From Planctomycetota bacterium (GTDB lineage: Bacteria > Planctomycetota > UBA8742 > SKZP01 > JAIOTL01), in NCBI GenBank assembly GCA_021106775.1, contig JAIOTL010000421.1, forward strand, positions 1-5,978: a DNA stretch of 5,978 nt, read 5' to 3'. Below are positions 1 to 4,315 of this stretch, piece by piece. Each line of letters begins with the position of its first letter. The stretch's first letter is position 1. The position numbers and the translations under genes are program-made. Below the pieces are notes generated by a model. That model was given only the letters and a program-made list of their open reading frames with translations, was not told the DNA's origin and did no database searches.

Positions 1-1149
1 CTGAAAAAGGAATCTCACATCATAAATTGACAATATTCCGCCCACTTGTTCATGTACACCGAGTTTTTTAACGATGCCTTCGAGTTTTCTGGGTGCAAGA
101 GCAAAATTCTGTGCGAGAAACTCGATTATTTCATCGTTGAAATTAAATTCCATCTGATTGGCTTTGAGTTTTATGATTTCGAATCTGGTCTGGTATTCAG
201 GCTGATTTATTACAGCAGATAATCCTCGCAAAACACCTGCGGAAAATTCTTCACTAAATTCCTTGAGTTCCGCTGGATTCAAATTTCCCGTAAACACCAT
301 AAGTTTCTGATTTGTAACAAAATGATTGATAATTTTCTGCAATTCGGAAACTGCGTAAGAATGTGTGGTGAAATGACCGATATCGTCGATTAACAGAGCG
401 TCTGCGTTTTTGATGTGTGTGGTGAACTCAAGCAGCTTATTTGCTTCAACTGCATTCAGATAGGACGAAGTAAAGCTTGCTGCGGACATAATCATAGTTT
501 TGGCATACGGGTCAACCCCGCGGATTTGATTGGCGATTGCATGCAGCAGGTGGGATTTTCCGAGTCCGTGGTCTCCGTAGATAAAAAGCGGATTATACAT
601 TGTACCCGGTGATTCGCTGACCGTAATCGCTGCAGTATGCGCAAGCTGATTTGATTTACCGACGACGAAATTATCAAAGGAATATCTTTGTGCGATGTGT
701 GAACATGGCATTTCAAAGTCAGGTGAATACACACTGGGGATGACGATCTGTCGCAGCCCTGATGGTTTCATCGGTTTATTCCCAAGTTTGATTGTCGGTT
801 TCAGTTGATTAAGCTCCTTAGTTGGTGCTTTTTTTGTAAAAAGGTGTGCATCTTTCACCTCGAGGATGTGCATATCAGTATTTACTTTGTTCAAGCCGTT
901 AATGAACTTGACCTTATATTGCTTTTCAGTGATTTTATATATTATTTTCTCAAAAATCTTACAAAATTTATTCTGAAGCTCAAAGGCAATGAATTGATTC
1001 GGGCAGTTTATGTGAATCATGCTGGAATTGTTTTCAAAATTCGGTTCAAGTCTTGAGAACCAGTATTTATATTCTTTCGTAGTGTACGCGGTTCTGCTTC
1101 TAAGAAAAGATAAAACTTTTTGCCAATGAGTAGGGGTAAAAAAACTCAT
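1..1149 (-). CDS. dnaA: DnaA-family replication initiator-like AAA+ ATPase (3' end beyond window)
   Basis: The frame is open for 383 codons from an ATG at 1149 to the window edge, so the C-terminus is missing. Residues 5-84 resemble DnaA domain I (WQKVLSFL, YWFSRLEP, a CPNQFIAFEL strand-helix). Residues about 85-150 are a variable linker. Residues 156-363 are the AAA+ domain III: FDNFVVGKSNQLAHTAA (158-174), Walker A GDHGLGKS (192-199), Walker B LLIDDI (252-257), and a sensor II arginine at R354 in PRKLEG. Domain IV, which binds DnaA boxes, would lie beyond the edge, so its presence is unknown. Family knowledge: DnaA binds ATP, oligomerises on oriC and opens the duplex. Oddities: the sensor I Asp is N289, and the box VII arginines (E. 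coli R281 and R285) are E301 and G305. Family membership is firm. Whether this is the main initiator or a divergent paralogue is open. AAGGAG lies 5 bases before the ATG. Confidence 0.9.
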   Translation of the reverse strand, partial: MSFFTPTHWQKVLSFLRSRTAYTTKEYKYWFSRLEPNFENNSSMIHINCPNQFIAFELQNKFCKIFEKIIYKITEKQYKVKFINGLNKVNTDMHILEVKDAHLFTKKAPTKELNQLKPTIKLGNKPMKPSGLRQIVIPSVYSPDFEMPCSHIAQRYSFDNFVVGKSNQLAHTAAITVSESPGTMYNPLFIYGDHGLGKSHLLHAIANQIRGVDPYAKTMIMSAASFTSSYLNAVEANKLLEFTTHIKNADALLIDDIGHFTTHSYAVSELQKIINHFVTNQKLMVFTGNLNPAELKEFSEEFSAGVLRGLSAVINQPEYQTRFEIIKLKANQMEFNFNDEIIEFLAQNFALAPRKLEGIVKKLGVHEQVGGILSIYDVRFLFQ

Positions 1150-1154
1150 ACTTG

Positions 1155-1160
1155 CTCCTT
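1155..1160 (-). promoter_or_regulatory. Ribosome binding site of the dnaA-like gene
   Basis: On the minus strand this reads AAGGAG, followed by five bases (CAAGT) and then ATG. It is a near-ideal Shine-Dalgarno sequence and fixes the start at 1149. The domain I alignment begins a few residues later, which agrees with this start. Confidence 0.8.
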
Positions 1161-1169
1161 AATATCATA

Positions 1170-1178
1170 TTATCCACA
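1170..1178 (+). promoter_or_regulatory. Perfect consensus DnaA box TTATCCACA
   Basis: The nine bases are an exact match to the E. coli-type DnaA box. It lies 20 bases upstream of the start codon of the dnaA-like gene, inside its leader or promoter. Read from the gene's strand it is TGTGGATAA. Known biology: dnaA promoters are often autoregulated through such boxes, and oriC is often adjacent to dnaA. Which role applies here is inference, and a single perfect box does not by itself make an origin. Confidence 0.6.
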
Positions 1179-1501
1179 AATTCTTCATATACGAAAATTC
1201 ATACGGCGTAAAATTTCTTGATGTGTCCCGGTTGCTCAGTTAGCACTTGTTTTACGATTTTTATTTTTAAAGAACTTCACTTTTGTGTTTCTGCCTAAGC
1301 AGTTTGCTTCTTCCAACAGAATTTTTTTCGTAACCAAGGCACAATCGGCATATCCGATGCAGAGGTTGTAAAATCTACAAGTCCATTCAGATTTCGAAAT
1401 TTTCCTGCTGTAATCAAAAAGCCTTAGTAAAATATAACTCAAAAGAAAAAAGGTAAAAACACGTATGATTATTTTTTTTTAGGATTTATTGTGATTGTTA
1501 T

Positions 1502-1582
1502 TTATCAACATAGTTACGAGTTTGGCAAGTCGAGATAAGTTCTTTAGTATCAACGAGTAATAACGGTCAACAATGTTGATAG
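1502..1582. repeat. Cluster of TATCAAC motifs with a dyad, DnaA-box-like
   Basis: TATCAAC occurs at 1503-1509 and 1548-1554 on the plus strand and at 1575-1581 on the minus strand. The first copy extends to TTATCAACA, one base from the DnaA box consensus. The third overlaps a perfect dyad, TCAACA-A-TGTTGA, at 1567-1579. They could be weak DnaA sites or an operator for another regulator. Chance occurrence in AT-rich DNA is not excluded. Confidence 0.35.
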
Positions 1583-1777
1583 AATTTATTATAATTTTGT
1601 TAAAATAAATGTGATTGTTGAATCTAACCGCGAGTTTTCCACTAATACACTTATATAACATTGCAATTGTTGCTTTTATAATTATTGCACTGAAAACAAT
1701 AACTCCGATTTAGCATAACAATTTTTGGTTCATGCTATCAAACCTGACTCAACAGTGGAATTTTAAGCAATTTGTTG

Positions 1778-1783
1778 TATAAT
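1778..1783 (+). promoter_or_regulatory. Candidate -10 element TATAAT for the M48-TerB gene
   Basis: An exact TATAAT lies 54 bases before the chosen ATG at 1838. No good -35 hexamer is visible 16-18 bases upstream. If used, transcription would begin near 1790, giving a leader of roughly 45-50 bases. That would exclude the upstream in-frame TTG at 1772 as a start. If the organism uses a Bacteroidetes-type promoter this element may be irrelevant. Confidence 0.35.
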
Positions 1784-1827
1784 AATGGAATATTTCATAT
1801 GCTTGAAAGCTTCTGGTCAAGCTCATT

Positions 1828-1832
1828 GGAGA
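1828..1832 (+). promoter_or_regulatory. Ribosome binding site deciding the M48-TerB start
   Basis: GGAGA lies five bases before ATG 1838. The in-frame alternatives, TTG at 1772 and ATG at 1799, have no comparable purine-rich site. This favours the 487-residue protein over the 509-residue reading. Confidence 0.6.
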
Positions 1833-1837
1833 CGGAC

Positions 1838-3301
1838 ATGAGTTCACTTAACGAATACAAAATACTCGTACCTAAGCACCCGATTGACATACTTCCGCTT
1901 CAATGTGGGACCGAAAAGGTGATTCACAATGAATTGATGAAAAATAAAAATCTGCGAAATTTCTTTGAGTCAAAAGAGTTAAGCAATAAACCGCACGCAA
2001 TTCGAAGGCGACTTCTGAAAAATGCCATGCGCATAACACCCAGGATGTCGCCGATGTTAAGTAATCTCCTAGATGTTGTGCTTAAAATCGTGAAAGTTGA
2101 TTTCAATGTTGAATTATTTGTCATAGCGTCCGCGAGTTTGAATGCACAATCACATTTTGACGAAAAAGAGAATGTGGTTTATTTTGTCCTCAATTCAGCA
2201 CTGCTTGAGCATTTGACGCAGTCCGAATTGCTTTTCGCATTAGGGCACGAAATTGCGAAACAACGTTTTAGATACGACAAAATTGATGTTCAGCTTGCTC
2301 TTGATGAAGGCAAAGAGATTCTCGTTCCTCTGACAATTCTGAAACTTATATCATGGGAAAGGTATGCGACAATAACCTGCGATAGAGCAGGATTGCTTTG
2401 CTGTCAGAGTTTCAGCGTTGCTGCGACTACACTTTTTAAGAAAACATCCGGGGTTACAACTGGTCAGCTTCAGTTTAATGTTGAAGATTATTTGAAACAG
2501 CTTGAAGATGTAAAATCAATTGACGAACACACTGAAACGCCTGAGGATTGGTTCGACTCGAAGCCGTTTTCACCTTTAAGAATCAAAGCACTTGAGCTTT
2601 TCGCAAACTCAGATGTATTCAAAAGCTCCATTGGTGACAAAACACCTGCTATTACATTTAATCAGGTTGAAGAAACAATTGAAGAATTCATGAAGATTAT
2701 GAATCCTTCATATTTCGGTCAGGAAGAAGAGCTTGCATACAAAATGAAGGATTGGCTTGCGTATGCTGCGGTGCTTGTGGCGATGGCAGATGGGGAGATT
2801 GTACCGGAGGAGGTAAATCAGATAATTTCGATAATCGGTTATGAGAAATCTGTAAACATTCTTGATGATGCGAAACAACTGGATATTGACAGATTATTTG
2901 AAAAAGTTCGGAAACTTGGAGAAGCTGTGTGGGTGAAAGCACACAGGATGCAGCGATTTCAGATGCTGCGGGATCTTGTTCTTATCGCTGCCGCCGACGG
3001 GACAATCGATGAGTACGAATTCTATGCACTTGTTGACCTTGCAACAATGATTGAAGTGCAAACAAGCTTTGTAACTGAGGTTATAAACGAGCTTAGCTTG
3101 GAAGTTGATAATTGTAAGCAGACATCGGAGCAAAAGCCCGATTTATCTCTGGGACAACATATTATTGCAAAAACTCAGGTTGTTGAAGTTGTAAGTAATA
3201 TTGAAACCGACAAACAGGCTTCTGTTGAAACTTTAAAACATGAATTTCCTGAGATAAATACAATAAAAGATGGATATAATGAGAAAGAAAACAAGACATA
3301 G
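1838..3301 (+). CDS. M48-like (probably inactive) peptidase domain fused to a TerB-like domain
   Basis: 487 residues from ATG 1838; in-frame starts at 1772 (TTG) and 1799 (ATG) lack a ribosome binding site. Residues about 25-258 follow the cytosolic M48 (COG0501-type) plan: a helical lead (RITPRMSPMLSNLL), LFVIASASLNAQ, a strand-helix run VVYFVLNSALLEHLTQSELL, LGHEIAK at 135-141, CDRAGLL at 181-187 and FSPLRIKAL at 244-252. M48 enzymes use HExxH plus a downstream Glu in RxxExxxDR. Here H137 and E138 remain, but the second His is K141 and the third-ligand Glu is T178, so zinc binding and catalysis are doubtful. Residues about 298-418 resemble TerB, with paired acidic motifs MADGEIVPEE and AADGTIDEYE in helical halves. 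The tail after 420 is unassigned. No signal peptide or membrane helix is seen, so it is likely cytoplasmic. It may act as a scaffold or sensor; that is inference. Confidence 0.85.
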   Translation: MSSLNEYKILVPKHPIDILPLQCGTEKVIHNELMKNKNLRNFFESKELSNKPHAIRRRLLKNAMRITPRMSPMLSNLLDVVLKIVKVDFNVELFVIASASLNAQSHFDEKENVVYFVLNSALLEHLTQSELLFALGHEIAKQRFRYDKIDVQLALDEGKEILVPLTILKLISWERYATITCDRAGLLCCQSFSVAATTLFKKTSGVTTGQLQFNVEDYLKQLEDVKSIDEHTETPEDWFDSKPFSPLRIKALELFANSDVFKSSIGDKTPAITFNQVEETIEEFMKIMNPSYFGQEEELAYKMKDWLAYAAVLVAMADGEIVPEEVNQIISIIGYEKSVNILDDAKQLDIDRLFEKVRKLGEAVWVKAHRMQRFQMLRDLVLIAAADGTIDEYEFYALVDLATMIEVQTSFVTEVINELSLEVDNCKQTSEQKPDLSLGQHIIAKTQVVEVVSNIETDKQASVETLKHEFPEINTIKDGYNEKENKT

Positions 3302-3325
3302 CTGGTATCTGAAAACTATAATATT

Positions 3326-3346
3326 GTCATTCCTACGAAAGCAGAA
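3326..3346 (+). repeat. Dispersed 21-base repeat, copy A
   Basis: The sequence begins GTCATTCCTACG and ends AAGCAGAA. An inverted copy with 18 of 21 identical bases lies at 4226-4246. Both are followed a few bases later, in repeat orientation, by CCTGTT. Both copies are intergenic and bracket the PDZ gene. They look like remnants of a small dispersed palindromic intergenic repeat, which is inference from form. Confidence 0.5.
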
Positions 3347-3369
3347 TGTAAACCTGTTTTTACTCACGG

Positions 3370-3409
3370 TATTGACAATAGGGCTCAGGAGTTATTTTAC
3401 CTATTGACA
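3370..3409. repeat. TATTGACA direct repeat and overlapping dyads
   Basis: TATTGACA is repeated exactly with a 32-base period, about three helical turns. The first copy lies within the perfect 5-1-5 dyad TATTG-A-CAATA (3370-3380). CAATAGG and CCTATTG form a 7-base inverted pair with a 17-base loop. It could be an operator or -35 region upstream of the PDZ gene. No -10 at standard spacing supports the TTGACA sequences as -35 boxes. Confidence 0.25.
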
Positions 3410-3472
3410 GTGCTGCAAACAAAAGCAGAAAATCTGCCAGGAAACCAGCAATTTCAGTCAATTAGGCTAATT

Positions 3473-3478
3473 GGGGGG
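3473..3478 (+). promoter_or_regulatory. G-rich ribosome binding site of the PDZ gene
   Basis: Six consecutive G residues (GGGGGGAA) lie five bases before ATG 3484. The run is unusual as a Shine-Dalgarno sequence but has the right position. The start is also supported by a classical signal peptide beginning at this ATG. Confidence 0.55.
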
Positions 3479-3483
3479 AAATT

Positions 3484-4197
3484 ATGAAAAAGACTTTAAC
3501 GGTGGCGTTCACATTTTTGTTTGTGGTTGCATTGGCTTCGAATTCATTTGCTCAGAATTCGAAGGGATTTGGCGAATTGCTTGAGAAAGCAAAGGAGAAG
3601 ATTGAAGATTTAGTTGATGAAGTCGCTGAGAAACTTGAGACCAAGATTAAGGAAGCGAAGAAAATCGTGGAAATGGTTCTAAAGGAACTCAAGGAAAAAA
3701 TGGAAGGCAAGAAGAAAGAGCAAGCACCTCAGCCTTATCGTGATAGAGGATATTATTACGAAGATAATTTTGAGAAGAAAATCAAGTATGAAATGGGAGT
3801 GAAACTGTTCGAATTGAGTCCGAAAACACGGGAAATGCTAAATCTTGGGGATAAGGGATTGATTGTGGTTCGGGTTGATTCGAAATCGCAGGCAGACGGC
3901 GTGTTGAAAGTCGGAGATATATTGCTGACCGCTGATGGTAAGAAACTTGCGAAAATTCAAGACCTTGTGAAGATAATCATGGGAAAGAAGAAAAGTAACT
4001 CGATTAAGCTAAAATTCATGCGAGAAAACAAGGAAAAACAGATTGTTTTCAAGTTGAAGGAAAAGGAGTCTCAAACCAAGCCTGATAAAGAGAAGAAGCC
4101 GAAAAAGCGTAAAAAGTTCACTGAAAAAGAATTAGATGAAAAGCTTGAGGAGTTTTATAAGGAAGGCGACAAGGAAGACCCTGAAAGTGATGATTGA
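3484..4197 (+). CDS. Exported coiled-coil and PDZ-domain protein
   Basis: 237 residues. Residues 1-23 form a Sec signal peptide: MKKTL, a hydrophobic core FTFLFVVALA, and a likely signal peptidase I site SFA-QN. Residues about 28-78 are Lys/Glu-rich with heptad-like hydrophobics (LLEKAKEKIEDLVDEVAEKL), predicting a coiled coil. After a Pro/Tyr-rich hinge (81-93), residues about 104-193 form a single PDZ domain: MGVKLFELS, GLIVVRVDSKSQADG with the carboxylate-binding loop, LKVGDILLTADGKKL, and a final KEKQIVFKL strand. The tail is strongly basic (194-212, KKPKKRKK) and then acidic to the end. No protease domain is present, so it is not an HtrA enzyme. PDZ domains bind exposed C-termini or internal peptides. 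An envelope adaptor role is plausible, but the partner is unknown. It is convergent with ftsW. Confidence 0.85.
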   Translation: MKKTLTVAFTFLFVVALASNSFAQNSKGFGELLEKAKEKIEDLVDEVAEKLETKIKEAKKIVEMVLKELKEKMEGKKKEQAPQPYRDRGYYYEDNFEKKIKYEMGVKLFELSPKTREMLNLGDKGLIVVRVDSKSQADGVLKVGDILLTADGKKLAKIQDLVKIIMGKKKSNSIKLKFMRENKEKQIVFKLKEKESQTKPDKEKKPKKRKKFTEKELDEKLEEFYKEGDKEDPESDD

Positions 4198-4225
4198 ATT
4201 CCCTCAGAATAACAGGATTCTGGAT

Positions 4226-4246
4226 TTCTGCGTTCGCAGGAAAGAC
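4226..4246 (-). repeat. Dispersed 21-base repeat, copy B (inverted)
   Basis: On the minus strand this begins GTCTTTCCTGCG and ends CGCAGAA, matching copy A at 18 of 21 positions. Its core CTGCG-TT-CGCAG is self-complementary (5-base stem, 2-base loop). It lies 28 bases after the stop of the PDZ gene and may also act as a weak terminator. Confidence 0.5.
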
Positions 4247-4264
4247 AGGCACAATGCTTTGAAC

Positions 4265-4284
4265 GACAGGCTAGGAAGCCTGTC
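4265..4284. terminator. Perfect 8-bp hairpin between convergent genes, possible bidirectional terminator
   Basis: GACAGGCT (4265-4272) pairs perfectly with AGCCTGTC (4277-4284) across an AGGA loop. A further GACAGGC lies at 4244-4250 and could compete for the same right arm. The hairpin sits 67 bases after the PDZ stop and 31 bases after the ftsW stop. No T-tract follows on either strand, so it is not a textbook intrinsic terminator. It may instead be a repeat or an mRNA-stabilising stem. Confidence 0.45.
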
Positions 4285-4315
4285 ATACCAATACTTAATA
4301 CTTTTGTAACCCAAC

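Larger units (their letters stand above)
1150..1837. other. Divergent AT-rich intergenic region, possible origin or regulatory region
   Basis: These 688 bases separate the leftward dnaA-like gene from the rightward M48-TerB gene. Open frames here begin with TTG, lack ribosome binding sites and resemble no family I know, so I call no gene. Visible elements are a perfect DnaA box near the left end; TATCAAC at 1503-1509 and 1548-1554 and inverted at 1575-1581; the 10-base direct repeat TGTGATTGTT at 1490-1499 and 1610-1619; a 13-base dyad at 1567-1579; a run of nine T at 1472-1480; and a TATAAT at 1778-1783. The stretch from about 1430 to 1720 is very AT-rich. I see no tRNA or riboswitch. Confidence 0.6.
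3302..3483. other. Intergenic region before the PDZ gene, small repeats and dyads
   Basis: This gap holds a TATAAT at 3317-3322 with no convincing -35. One copy of the 21-base repeat lies at 3326-3346. TATTGACA occurs twice (3370-3377 and 3402-3409), the first copy lying within the dyad TATTG-A-CAATA at 3370-3380. An inverted pair CAATAGG/CCTATTG lies at 3376-3382 and 3400-3406. A small hairpin GCAGA-AAA-TCTGC lies at 3425-3437. No strong terminator with a T-tract follows the upstream stop codon. The promoter of the PDZ gene is probably here, but I cannot place it. Confidence 0.4.
4198..4315. other. Convergent intergenic gap with stem-loops
   Basis: These 118 bases between the stops of the PDZ and ftsW genes contain repeat copy B, an extra GACAGGC and the perfect 8-bp hairpin. 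No gene is seen. The density of short inverted sequences suggests dispersed intergenic repeats doubling as transcript ends. Confidence 0.5.

Noticed and set aside
492..734. Minus-strand open frame inside the dnaA-like gene
   Set aside because: It overlaps the Walker A region in another frame; the DnaA frame is continuous and conserved.
1220..1250. GGTTGCTCAGTTAGCAC resembling a tRNA D-arm
   Set aside because: No anticodon arm, T-arm with GGTTC or acceptor pairing follows, so there is no tRNA.
1236..1442. A 68-codon minus-strand open frame with several cysteines
   Set aside because: It begins at a TTG with no ribosome binding site, has no ATG, and resembles no family I know. It lies in AT-rich intergenic DNA.
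1479..1661. A 60-codon minus-strand open frame rich in Asn and Ile
   Set aside because: Composition is what random AT-rich DNA gives, and it overlaps the repeat cluster. There is no ribosome binding site.
3372..3409. Two TTGACA sequences as -35 boxes of the PDZ gene promoter
   Set aside because: Neither has an acceptable -10 hexamer at 16-18 bases, so I report them only as repeats.
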